This document shows positions 9,990 to 18,109 of a DNA stretch of 64,000 nt, one piece after another (within the stretch, counting starts at the first letter, position 1; every line of letters starts with the position of its first letter). The notes beneath the pieces were generated by a model. The model saw only the letters and a program-made list of their open reading frames with translations, searched no databases and was not told the origin of the DNA. The translations under genes were made by a program, and so were the position numbers. The DNA is from Flavobacterium taihuense (lineage in GTDB: Bacteria > Bacteroidota > Bacteroidia > Flavobacteriales > Flavobacteriaceae): NCBI RefSeq assembly GCF_019351435.1, contig NZ_JAHWYN010000008.1, forward strand, positions 171,529 through 235,528, given 5' to 3'.

Positions 9990-12900
9990 TTACTCAATTA
10001 AAAGTCTTTTAACTAAAATAAGATCATTCCCTCTCAAAGTTATCAGATAAACACCAGTCTTAAGAGTTGACGTATTCATTTCATGCATACCTCCTCCCAT
10101 TACTTTTTCTTCTTTTAGAATCTGACCCGTTAAATTGGCTAGTTGTATTTCGACAGAAGTATCTTTAAATTTTCTAAGATCAATGTTGACTAATTCTTTA
10201 GCAGGATTTGGGTAAATTGAAACTAGCCCTTCGTCTTCTTCTTCAATTGCGAGTTTTGAAGGATTCATAGCTTGTTTATATGTAACTGTTCCTCCAGAAG
10301 TCGTCACCGTTACATTCTTAAATACGGCTGTAGCCAAAGTTGCAGTTGTATGAGAACTTACAGCAAGCCCTATATAAACCTGGGTTCCTAATGAAGTAGT
10401 CAGATTGGTGCCTACCTGTGTCCATGTAATACCATCTAAAGATCTGAAGCTTGAGACAATATTGCCCAAGCGTTTAATCCTTACCCAATAAGGTGACGAA
10501 AAACCAGTTGCACCAGTTGCAGTTGTGCTTCCTCCGGTAGAAGCTCTGCTTTGAAATGTAATTCCATTCGATGGAGTTATCGCAGTAAAAACATTTTTAG
10601 AATTAGCGTTCAAGGTTGATCTGATCATTACACCAGCTTTTGCCCAAGGATCTGTATTGTTCAAGGATTCAACACGTGCAGTAACTGTAACATCTCCTGA
10701 AATAGATTGGTAAATATAATGGAATGCATCTGACGTGCCTTGAATGTCCGCACCTGCACCAATATTGCTGAAAGATCCGCTCGAGTATAAAGCATTGCCT
10801 GCAAGATTTACAGTTCCAATATCGCTATGGAGCCAAGGCGCTGGAAGAGGAGGGCTAATAGTATAGACCGCCTGTGCTATATTTGAATTCGTCATTCCTG
10901 ATTTTGATGCGTATGCCTTTATAGTAGAGGAGGCGCTCACGTTAATAGGGCTAGTATAAATCGGTGATATATTAGTAGGTGTACTTCCATTAGTTGTATA
11001 TCTGATAACAGCTCCTGCTGTAGTGGTGGAAAGTGTTACTGACTGTGGTGAGGTATAGGTACCTGCTACTGGACTAAAAGTAGGAGTAGCTACAGTACCT
11101 CCTGTATTAATTGAAACATCACTATATGTGGCTGTGGCCAGGGTACCAATATTGTGTGAAGTCACTGCCAATCCGACATAAAATGTAGAAGGTAGCGTTA
11201 CTGTAACTGCCACACCAATTTGTGTCCAGATTAAGCCGTCTATAGATCTGAAACTTGATATAGTATTTCCTATTTTTTGAAGTCTAACCCAAACAGGTGA
11301 CGAAACGTTTGCAGCAGTAGTTGAGGAAGTTGAACCACCGTTGGTTGTTCGTTTTTGGAACATTGCTCCGTTTTTTGGCGTTACGGCAGTCAAGGTATTG
11401 ATTGCATTAGCAGCAGTTGTTGATCGGATCATCACACCTGCTTTTGCCCAAGGATCGGTATTGGTCAAAGATTCAACACGTGCAGTAATTGTAACATCTC
11501 CTGAAACAGGCTGATAAATATAATGGAATGCATCTGTAGTGCCTTCAATGTCTGCTCCTGCACCTGTATTGTTGAAAGATCCTCCTGAGTATCCCGCAGT
11601 ACCTCCTACATTTACGCTTCCAATATCGCCATGTAACCAAGGGCTTGGAGGTGGAGGATTAATCCTGTAGATAGCTTGAGATATATTTGAATCGACCATT
11701 CCGGATTTTGTCGCATACGCTTTTATTGTCTTTGATTCAGTGACACTTATTGCACCACTATAGACGGCAGAAGAAGTATTTGGGGTACTCCCATCAGTAG
11801 TATATCTTATAACGGCTCCTGCCGTAGTAGTTGAAAGTGTAACTGACTGTGCTGAGGTGTAGGTTCCTCCCACAGGACTGAGGACCGGAGAGACAACCTT
11901 GTTTGAAACTGTAGGCGAAATACGAATAATTTTACAACCGTGTGCTGGAATGCTGACGCTATAAGCGGTAATAGTACCAAGATCAGTGTGTTCCCACAAG
12001 TCCCTTGCATCAGATGATGCAGTTAATCCAAGATCTGTTGCGAAATTTATACTTCTCGTTTGGACTGTGTTTTCACGGTTGAATAGTCCGACAATCCAAT
12101 CTCCATTAGACATTTGTCCTTTCCACACCTGACTGTTTACATTAGTGGGGTCGCTGCTTACTGGCTTGCCCACAAATTTATCCTGGTTGAGAGCTAGCAT
12201 TTCGGTGTTTTGATAAAGCCATAAATTTGTTCCGATAGTATTGTATTGATCAGCTGGTGTTACTGGTCCTCCAGCTAGTAAGTTAGCTGATATGGCAGTC
12301 TTTTTTTCTTCATCATTAGCGAAAGTATTCAGCCTGATAAAATCCCCGTCTAAAGTAATTTTATCGCGACCAGCAATATAGGACCAATATGCTAGACCAT
12401 CCATTGTATTACCCCATTGTGACCATTCAGTACGCCTTACTCCTCGATCAAAATTATTGAATCTTTCCCATTCACCAGTGGCACAATCATCATTAATTCG
12501 AATCATGTGACCATACTTTTGCTCTAATTCGGCTTCGTTATTAAGATTAGGCATTACAAGGCTTAGCAACATTCCATTAGCATCGCAGGCTTCCCTCATC
12601 CAACGTAGAGCTTTCTCATAATCCGCTTTTGGTCTGGCAGGACCAACAATGCCCATATTACGGTCATAACCTGATTCATACCATGAAAGAAAATCTACTC
12701 TTAAAAATTTAATACCCATATCCGCAAAATGCTGTACATACCCTTTTACATATTCTTCTGCACCGGTATTGTTAACCTGAACCCAAGTAAACCAAGTAGC
12801 ATTTTCTGATGTATTAATAATGTTTGATAATGGAATATTTGTTCCCTTGATTTTTGCACCAGCATCTGCTGCTGTTCTACTAACCCAAAGCGGATTCTGA

Positions 12901-13340
12901 TACATTCCAAGTGTCATCCCACGTGATTGCAAATTAGCAGACCACCATGCAAAATCATGGCTCCATTTATCGGAGTGAGATGTTAGGTATCCATTTTGAT
13001 CATAAGTTATATTTGCAGCAATGTCTCCCCATCCATCTATGCAAATCATATTGTAACCATAAGGTTTTAGATTTGCCTCTACCCAATCAATATTCTGTGA
13101 CCAAACATCTTCAGGGATAGAACTATTATTGGTATAGCAATATTCGTAAACGCTCCAGTACAAAGGAGCTTTAAAAGGATTTGGGGGATTTATTTGCGCA
13201 ACAACTGTTGCAGATACAATGTGAAAAACTATAAGTAAGAAAAATTTAAAACATATTATTGGATCAGAATAAAAACCCTTCTTTTTATTAGCTCTATTGG
13301 GCTTATTATTTTTGCAATTATGTGTTAATTCTGGTTTCAT
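9990..13340 (-). CDS. GH27-like secreted glycosidase with duplicated C-terminal modules and T9SS sorting domain
   Basis: From the ATG at 13340 the protein has 1116 residues; an upstream in-frame ATG at 13391 is less likely because it would bury the signal peptide. After a signal (ending VVAQ) comes a GH27/clan-D barrel. IKFLRVDFLSW (D near 216) is the expected nucleophile and RINDDCATGEW carries the acid/base aspartate. A beta-sandwich follows (VGLFNRENTVQTRSI). Then two copies of a unit follow, each with a chitobiase C-terminal-like domain (GAVIRYTTDGSTP and GAVIRYTTNGSTP) and a concanavalin-like beta-sandwich (AFHYIYQ, DPWAKAGVMIRST). The end is a type A T9SS sorting domain (VSIYPNPAKELVNI). 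GH27 includes alpha-galactosidases and isomalto-dextranase; the GH66 neighbour favours the latter. It has its own terminator. Confidence 0.8.
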   Translation of the reverse strand: MKPELTHNCKNNKPNRANKKKGFYSDPIICFKFFLLIVFHIVSATVVAQINPPNPFKAPLYWSVYEYCYTNNSSIPEDVWSQNIDWVEANLKPYGYNMICIDGWGDIAANITYDQNGYLTSHSDKWSHDFAWWSANLQSRGMTLGMYQNPLWVSRTAADAGAKIKGTNIPLSNIINTSENATWFTWVQVNNTGAEEYVKGYVQHFADMGIKFLRVDFLSWYESGYDRNMGIVGPARPKADYEKALRWMREACDANGMLLSLVMPNLNNEAELEQKYGHMIRINDDCATGEWERFNNFDRGVRRTEWSQWGNTMDGLAYWSYIAGRDKITLDGDFIRLNTFANDEEKKTAISANLLAGGPVTPADQYNTIGTNLWLYQNTEMLALNQDKFVGKPVSSDPTNVNSQVWKGQMSNGDWIVGLFNRENTVQTRSINFATDLGLTASSDARDLWEHTDLGTITAYSVSIPAHGCKIIRISPTVSNKVVSPVLSPVGGTYTSAQSVTLSTTTAGAVIRYTTDGSTPNTSSAVYSGAISVTESKTIKAYATKSGMVDSNISQAIYRINPPPPSPWLHGDIGSVNVGGTAGYSGGSFNNTGAGADIEGTTDAFHYIYQPVSGDVTITARVESLTNTDPWAKAGVMIRSTTAANAINTLTAVTPKNGAMFQKRTTNGGSTSSTTAANVSSPVWVRLQKIGNTISSFRSIDGLIWTQIGVAVTVTLPSTFYVGLAVTSHNIGTLATATYSDVSINTGGTVATPTFSPVAGTYTSPQSVTLSTTTAGAVIRYTTNGSTPTNISPIYTSPINVSASSTIKAYASKSGMTNSNIAQAVYTISPPLPAPWLHSDIGTVNLAGNALYSSGSFSNIGAGADIQGTSDAFHYIYQSISGDVTVTARVESLNNTDPWAKAGVMIRSTLNANSKNVFTAITPSNGITFQSRASTGGSTTATGATGFSSPYWVRIKRLGNIVSSFRSLDGITWTQVGTNLTTSLGTQVYIGLAVSSHTTATLATAVFKNVTVTTSGGTVTYKQAMNPSKLAIEEEDEGLVSIYPNPAKELVNIDLRKFKDTSVEIQLANLTGQILKEEKVMGGGMHEMNTSTLKTGVYLITLRGNDLILVKRLLIE

Positions 13341-13784
13341 AAATTTAATGATTTTGGGTTGTGATAATACAGACCTGTTGTACAAATACATTTAGATGCC
13401 CTAACTTTTGTTAGCATAACGATTATTGGTTTTGTGAATTTTTTCATTTTAAAAATAATTTTGGTTTTAAGGTTATTAATAATTTTACTTTTACGAAATC
13501 GATTTATATAATAATCTAGATTTTTTCACTATTTCTATTTTGAACTGGCAAAAAAACATCTTTATTACAGTCATATTCCAACACTATCAATATCTAATTG
13601 ATGGAAGATTAATTTTTTAAAACTATAATAAACATATTGTTAAATAATTTTATGCCTTAGTAAAATCATATGGGAATCATCTTAAAAAATAAGTTTTGGT
13701 AAACTCTTTATATGATATAATGATTTTGAGTTTAGCTAATTAACTAATGAGTATATTGTTTTTAGAATATCATCGAAGTAAAAT

Positions 13785-13834
13785 TGCATAAATAACTTTA
13801 AGCGAATACCTAAATAAAATTGCATATAGAAAAA
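13785..13834 (-). promoter_or_regulatory. Second SusR-type operator block
   Basis: TGCATAAATAAC (13785-13796), GAATACC (13804-13810) and ATAGAAAAA (13826-13834) repeat the blocks at the susC promoter with exactly the same spacing (constant offset 6123). It lies 445 bp upstream of the GH27 start rather than about 70 bp as at susC, so it is either a distant site or a relic. It sits directly downstream of the regulator remnant, matching the susR-operator-susC order. Confidence 0.6.
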
Positions 13835-13924
13835 AACATATAAATACTGAACGTAATTACTTGTTTTTTAATTAATTACAAAAAGCAAAGCATAGGGTCC
13901 TGTATAGAAAAAAACTTTTTTAAA

Positions 13925-14140
13925 GCTTTAAAGTTATTTTCATGAGCAGTTTTTTTATCAAAATTATCTTAGTTTATTATAGGATAATTTCAATTTTTTG
14001 TTTTGTAGCATATGATAGGTTAAGAAAATGCTCTAAAATATTAGGTATAATTTCATTTCATGTAATTATCAACTCAATTAATTTTCAAATTCGTAACCGT
14101 ATTTAATATCTGAAAGCTGAGAAAAAGTTAATCTACATTT
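13925..14140 (-). pseudogene. Decayed C-terminus of a second SusR-like regulator
   Basis: Minus-strand translation across this stretch gives LRI*KLIELIIT*NEIIPN followed by ILEHFLNLSYATKQKI. It aligns without gaps to LRIYALIRLGITHNEIIAQ and ILGYSINSIYAYKTKI of the intact regulator at 7810-9498, including the helix-turn-helix. Two stop codons interrupt it and no longer frame survives. At DNA level TATAATTTCATT occurs in both (7936 and 14046). Together with the operator at 13785-13834 this is a decayed copy of the regulator-operator unit. Confidence 0.65.
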
Positions 14141-14929
14141 TTCTGTACTTCATTATCATGACATATAATATTAATTACAACTAGCAGACATAAAAACACC
14201 TTTCTTTAATGCCTAAAGAAAAGGCTGAAAGAACCTAGGACATGTTATACATCCAATCACACAAGCGCTAAGATAATCCGGCACTCAGATAAGGAATGAG
14301 AAGTTGAATATTAAAAAAAACAAATAAACGCATCCCAATCAAACAGATTGTTTATCAAATTACTTTAAAAAAAGAAAAGTTCCCCAACTAATTTTACGAA
14401 GTCGCAATTTTGTTAAAAAAATTCCTCTGAGTAAAAACTCAAAAGGACATTTTTGAAATCGATATTTTCTGAATTGAACGCATTTTTTAAAGTTTGATCT
14501 ATCAAACTATTGAAGAATTCAACAAACTAACTAATTACAAAACTGTAGCTTAACTTTTTGTCTGCATGTCCAGGATTAGGGGGTTGTAAGTTGTCTGTTG
14601 TGAGGTATGAGACACTACCAAGAAATAGTTATCGCAACAGACACTTTATCAGGTATTTTAATTATTCTGAATTCTAAAAGCAGTTTGTAACACTCCATAC
14701 ACTATCCATACACTATGTGCCGTCCTAAATTAACTATACAGATTATTAAATAAATCCTATTATAGCTATACAAATATAATTCTTAATCCTAAATTTATTA
14801 TACAATTGCTTTATCATAGTTATACTTTTTAATATAGCCTTTCCATCACTTCTTTGAGTTTCTTCATTATTTTATGACAAGACTTAAAAAATTTTGGGAG
14901 TAATCGAAATAGTGGGAGAAAAAAATTCA
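14141..14929. other. Non-coding stretch with hairpin and spaced repeats
   Basis: No convincing gene. A hairpin with arms CCTTTCTTTA and TAAAGAAAAGG lies at 14199-14224 without a T-run. Three 17-bp near-repeats lie at 14724-14804 and are listed separately. Confidence 0.5.
14724..14804. repeat. Three 17-bp near-repeats at exact 32-bp period
   Basis: CCTAAATTAACTATACA (14724-14740), CCTATTATAGCTATACA (14756-14772) and CCTAAATTTATTATACA (14788-14804) are separated by 15-bp AT-rich spacers that do not match each other. The 32-bp phase is about three helical turns, as in an array of protein-binding sites. Three degenerate copies are too few and too short to be a CRISPR. Confidence 0.5.
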
Positions 14930-14958
14930 AAAAAAAAACCCATTCCTTTCGGTTTGGG
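14930..14958 (-). terminator. Terminator of the 15-16.5 kb minus-strand cluster
   Basis: On the minus strand CCCA-AA-CC-GAAA-GG-AA-TGGG forms a short stem with a GAAA tetraloop, followed by a run of eight T residues. It lies 43 bp past the stop of the 60-residue gene. Confidence 0.65.
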
Positions 14959-15001
14959 CCTTCCTTTCATTTAACGCTGTCTCTTTATAAACAGCATTAA
15001 A

Positions 15002-15184
15002 CTATTTCTTGTGCTTCTTGACAAAAAATTTAAGTGTTATAGACATTACAAAACTGACTATAGCTCCAATCGAAGCCAATAAAACAGTTTTTAAAACATC
15101 CTCCGAATGCAAATTCGGCAATACACTCAAAAATGTACCACCAGCAGTTCCAAATAACGTTGCATTACCGGAGTGCATTTGCAT
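15002..15184 (-). CDS. Small membrane protein of unknown function
   Basis: This 60-residue protein has a hydrophobic helix (about residues 30-53, TVLLASIGAIVSFVMSITLK) and a basic tail KFFVKKHKK. Size and single helix would suit a holin-like or other small membrane protein, but no family was recognised. Its start overlaps the end of the upstream gene by 20 bp, suggesting translational coupling. It is the last gene of a four-gene minus-strand cluster. Confidence 0.6.
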   Translation of the reverse strand: MQMHSGNATLFGTAGGTFLSVLPNLHSEDVLKTVLLASIGAIVSFVMSITLKFFVKKHKK

Positions 15185-15389
15185 GATCGTTGAGGGTGGT
15201 AATCTGGCTCACTGCTGATAGCACACCACCAGCAACAGCCAAATAACCTCCAATGGAACTAATCACAATAGGCAACGCAATAGGCGCGGCCAAAACAGTA
15301 CCGCCGATAGCGGCCAATGTCAATCCAATATTCCGAATCACTTGAAAGAATTTTGGAGTTGGAGCTTTCGCTCTTTTTACTATATTCAT
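15165..15389 (-). CDS. Small hydrophobic protein of unknown function
   Basis: The likely start is the ATG at 15389, giving 74 residues (MNIVKRAKAPTPKFFQVIRN). An in-frame ATG at 15413 would overlap the upstream gene. Two glycine- and alanine-rich hydrophobic stretches follow (LTLAAIGGTVLAAPIALPIV and GGYLAVAGGVLSAVSQ). Glycine-rich helices of this type occur in holins and pore-forming peptides, but this is only a resemblance. It lies between the DUF5675 gene and the 60-residue membrane protein gene and overlaps the latter. Confidence 0.6.
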   Translation of the reverse strand: MNIVKRAKAPTPKFFQVIRNIGLTLAAIGGTVLAAPIALPIVISSIGGYLAVAGGVLSAVSQITTLNDHANALR

Positions 15390-15399
15390 ACTCAAAATT

Positions 15400-15795
15400 T
15401 TAAGATTTAACAATTAATAAAACTTTTTCCTCCCGCTCTAAACTTTTATAAACTACACTTTTCAATTTGATAAAAGCTTGTCGCGATTCAAGACCTAAAC
15501 CTGATCCGGAAAGTTTCGTTACAGGAGCAATACAACCCTTCAATTCTTTCAAAGCATTATTGGCGGGATGCAACAAAATACAACTTCTGTTTTCCACATT
15601 CACCACCTCCATGTGCCATCGAAACTTCTTACTGTATCGCTTTCTAACTAAATACTCCCCTTCCGGAATGCAGGAAACTCTTTTTTGATTCTCGCGTTTA
15701 GGTAATTCAATAGTATAACAAATGAATTTACCTTCGCATCCGAGTTCTCCATTAGTTCCGTCAGGGAAATACGTTCTGGATAGTACCAATACCAT
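15400..15795 (-). CDS. DUF5675 family protein
   Basis: This 131-residue soluble protein matches the DUF5675 pattern: VLSRTYFPDGTNGEL near the start, CYTIELPKRENQ, CIPEGEYLVRKRYS and ILLHPANNALKELKGCI. The family is widespread in Bacteroidota and phage-like loci and has no established activity. Conserved H, N and C residues in the LLHPANN...LKGCI segment look like a possible active site (inference). It starts 1 bp after the stop of the 251-residue gene upstream and is clearly co-transcribed with it and with two small hydrophobic proteins. Confidence 0.75.
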   Translation of the reverse strand: MVLVLSRTYFPDGTNGELGCEGKFICYTIELPKRENQKRVSCIPEGEYLVRKRYSKKFRWHMEVVNVENRSCILLHPANNALKELKGCIAPVTKLSGSGLGLESRQAFIKLKSVVYKSLEREEKVLLIVKS

Positions 15796-15796
15796 C

Positions 15797-16552
15797 TTAC
15801 AATCCGTTTACCTGAACCAATGCCAATGGATTGTAAGCTCCATTTTTAAGAGGATACATGCGACCATTTACCTCTTGATAAAATTCTAATCCAAGGGCAA
15901 GGAACAAAGGTTTGCTGCTGTTTGGCGTAACCATATTCAAATGATTGATAGCAACTGTTGGAGTCATGTCCCATGGCAGCATGGCCGTTTCAGCATTCGA
16001 AGTAACAAATGTTTCTGCCTCAAAATCAATTTCAGCACCGGCCGATTTAATTTTAAAATGGGTAGTACCGCTTGGCGCAATCAGCATATTACCTGGAACA
16101 AAGGAGTCTATACCAACCGAAATCTCACCAGTAACCCGATCAATGTTTCCAACAAAAGGTGCGAATAACGTGGTAGCCAGTTTCCCGGTGATGTTAAAAT
16201 CAAAACCGCTAAGCAATTCCGCTTCACCATCAATTACGTTGCGCAAACCACGTTCATTGACCAAATCGGCTTGAATCACCTTCACCATTAGTTGGGTAAG
16301 TCGGCTCACCATTCTATTGTCGGAAGAATTCAACAGCAGGCTACGCAAAGCCAAACGCAATGTTTTGCCGGCCTTGCCTGCCCTGCCAAATTCGGAACCA
16401 TTCTCCCGTGTTCGCTGAAACGCAGGATCGTTCGCCATTCTCTTGGCATCAATACCCCCTTTTTCTCGGGCAATATACCCATCTTTGCTTTTATAAAAAG
16501 TAATATCCCCGATAGTACCTTTCAATTTAATTATGCCTTTCTGTTTTGCCAT
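15797..16552 (-). CDS. Conserved hypothetical protein, first gene of the DUF5675 cluster
   Basis: This 251-residue soluble protein has no signal peptide. The N-terminus, MAKQKGIIKLKGTIGDITFY, is followed by a basic region (GRAGKAGKTLRLALRSLLLN) and a mostly beta C-terminal half. No enzyme motif was recognised. The N-terminal part resembles small basic proteins found with DUF5675 genes in flavobacteria. The order basic protein, DUF5675, two hydrophobic peptides might represent a phage-derived or secreted-particle module, but nothing structural (capsid, tail) is nearby. Divergent from the gene at 16818. Confidence 0.65.
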   Translation of the reverse strand: MAKQKGIIKLKGTIGDITFYKSKDGYIAREKGGIDAKRMANDPAFQRTRENGSEFGRAGKAGKTLRLALRSLLLNSSDNRMVSRLTQLMVKVIQADLVNERGLRNVIDGEAELLSGFDFNITGKLATTLFAPFVGNIDRVTGEISVGIDSFVPGNMLIAPSGTTHFKIKSAGAEIDFEAETFVTSNAETAMLPWDMTPTVAINHLNMVTPNSSKPLFLALGLEFYQEVNGRMYPLKNGAYNPLALVQVNGL

Positions 16553-16734
16553 ACTAGTTTAAAATTTAAGTTTAAAAAATGATTTCACTACTCTTTCATC
16601 CTCAATATTCGTTGCAACTAAATCCGGAATGATTTCAGCAAAGATTTCATCATTTAAAACACATTTCAAAAGGTGATGGTCAAAAACGGTACTAAAAAGC
16701 CTATAATAACCTCTTTTAGTCCGTTAAATTTACC

Positions 16735-16742
16735 TATATTTG
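16735..16742 (+). promoter_or_regulatory. -7 box of the 67-residue gene
   Basis: TATATTTG is a perfect match to the Bacteroidota -7 consensus TAnnTTTG and lies 75 bp upstream of the GTG start at 16818. A clear -33 TTG is not visible. Confidence 0.5.
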
Positions 16743-16817
16743 TTTGGTGCGTCATTCAACCCAGCAAATGGACAGTACGCGCGAAAATAAAAATAGATAA
16801 TGTATTAAAACAAAAGT

Positions 16818-17021
16818 GTGATAGCAGGAAACATCAGGGTATGTATTTATCCAAAAGATGTACAACGTATTACCGGTAAAACATACAGACAGGCCAGATT
16901 GTATTTAAATAAGATTAAGGACAAGCTGAATAAAGAACCACATCAATTAATTTCCATAGAGGAATTTTGTAGTTACTCAGGCCTTCAGTTAGAGCATGTT
17001 TTACGTTGTATAATCGGATAG
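16818..17021 (+). CDS. Small helical protein, possible DNA-binding
   Basis: This 67-residue protein starts with GTG. VCIYPKDVQRITGKTYRQAR resembles the opening of a helix-turn-helix or excisionase-like fold, and IEEFCSYSGLQLEHVLRCI is a second helical unit. It may bind DNA, but no family is certain. It is divergent from the 251-residue gene, has a perfect -7 box upstream and a terminator at 17121-17149. Confidence 0.55.
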   Translation: MIAGNIRVCIYPKDVQRITGKTYRQARLYLNKIKDKLNKEPHQLISIEEFCSYSGLQLEHVLRCIIG

Positions 17022-17120
17022 GATTGAAAAAATGAAAAGATCTACCACACTACCATACTCTAACAATACCAGTTCAATAAGCAGTTCAAACAGCAATATT
17101 ATATTTAGCACTAACAAGAC

Positions 17121-17149
17121 AACAGCTGTTCCCTCTAGCTGTTTTTTTT
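17121..17149 (+). terminator. Rho-independent terminator
   Basis: Arms AACAGCT (17121-17127) and AGCTGTT (17137-17143) are followed by eight T residues. It ends the transcript of the 67-residue gene 100 bp upstream. Confidence 0.8.
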
Positions 17150-17355
17150 GTGGTGTGTTACTTCCCATTTCAACAAATCATCTGTCTTAATTTTCCGTAT
17201 TCCGCTTACTATTGTAGTAGAAAGCTGTTTTTATCTTTTCAAAGCAAAAATATCCTTTCGAAATTCCACGAAGTATTCATTTTTACACGCTAGTATTCAA
17301 TGTTTTTAGAGAATTCTTCGGAAATTGGGACGCAAAACGTACAAATTTTTTTAGC

Positions 17356-17385
17356 CACAGATTAGCACAGATTAACACAGATTTT
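17356..17385. repeat. Three tandem 10-bp repeats
   Basis: CACAGATTAG, CACAGATTAA and CACAGATTTT follow one another in a 500-bp gap that otherwise holds only terminators. Confidence 0.6.
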
Positions 17386-17444
17386 TCTCAAAATATTTAA
17401 GGCGACTATTTGAAAATCCATTGATCCGATAAATAGGTAGGATT

Positions 17445-17473
17445 AAAAAAAAGCAAAGTCATAAGACTTTGCT
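17445..17473 (-). terminator. Rho-independent terminator
   Basis: AGCAAAGTC (17452-17460), loop ATAA, GACTTTGCT (17465-17473) is a perfect 9-bp stem. On the minus strand it is followed by eight T residues, 51 bp after the stop of the small membrane protein gene. Confidence 0.9.
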
Positions 17474-17524
17474 GAGCATCGCCTTTGCCCGTGGGATGTT
17501 TATGATTATTTACTATCTATCCTA

Positions 17525-17689
17525 TTATAAACCCTTCTCGTCATTTAACTCTTCTTCTTCGGTTTTTTTAAAATAGTTAAATTCCTTTTCAATTTTCCTT
17601 TCATCTTTCCTGTTTTTCTGTATTAGAATGACAACTAATACAATAGCACCAATAAAGACTATCGATACTATAAACCAATTTATTTCCAT
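17525..17689 (-). CDS. Small single-pass membrane protein
   Basis: With the ATG at 17689 the protein has 54 residues (MEINWFIVSIVFIGAIVLVV). One N-terminal membrane helix is followed by a highly charged cytoplasmic tail (KNRKDERKIEKEF, ending EEEELNDEKGL). An in-frame ATG at 17722 is possible but would put a polar extension before the helix. Small proteins with this MxINW-plus-helix layout are common in flavobacteria; function unknown. Its own terminator follows. Confidence 0.65.
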   Translation of the reverse strand: MEINWFIVSIVFIGAIVLVVILIQKNRKDERKIEKEFNYFKKTEEEELNDEKGL

Positions 17690-17767
17690 AAGATTCGAAT
17701 TTAAGTGTTCTACTAAAGCCATTAAGAATTAAACGAAACAAAATAAGTTGTTTTATTTTCAATATAG

Positions 17768-17826
17768 TAAAACTGTTTTTAAGAGCATAGCTCTAGCGTA
17801 GCACTATTATTTTTTAACAGTTTTTT
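17768..17826. repeat. Large inverted repeat
   Basis: Arms AAAACTGTT and AACAGTTTT flank a loop that itself contains AGAGC-ATA-GCTCT. It lies between divergent genes. T-rich flanks make it terminator-like in both directions, but no gene obviously ends here. Confidence 0.4.
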
Positions 17827-18009
17827 CATTTTTCGATAGCATCGTTTTTTTACTCTTTTCTATTAATGATCACTAGTACCACATAAAGGTAAAAATAAAT
17901 AATCAATATTTTTAATGCAATTTGATGCTAATGAAGCATTTAAACCATTAAAAACATTGAGTCACAGAATAAGGTTCGGAGTCACTTCTTTACCTCAAAA
18001 TCCCTATTC

Positions 18010-18066
18010 AATTCCCGAATTGAACAATACACTTTTAGTTTCAAAAAATTATATGATCTAGTTTTG
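18010..18066 (+). promoter_or_regulatory. Operator and -7 box of the AraC-family gene
   Basis: TTCAATTC-CC-GAATTGAA (18008-18025) is an 8-bp-arm palindrome. A perfect -7 box TAGTTTTG starts at 18059, 43.5 bp from the centre of ATTCCCGAAT. The same palindrome core with the same 43.5-bp distance is found upstream of the rteC-like gene (54242, box at 54291). No -33 TTG is present, so activator dependence is likely. Confidence 0.6.
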
Positions 18067-18109
18067 TTTCTCTTCCCAGCGGATATATACTTCTCGTCAC
18101 TATAATTAC

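Noticed and set aside
14724..14804. Possible CRISPR array
   Set aside because: Only three 17-bp, imperfect repeats with 15-bp spacers, and no cas genes.
17032..17190. Possible 52-residue ORF starting MKRSTTLPYS
   Set aside because: It runs through a strong terminator hairpin and has low-complexity serine/asparagine content; more likely chance.
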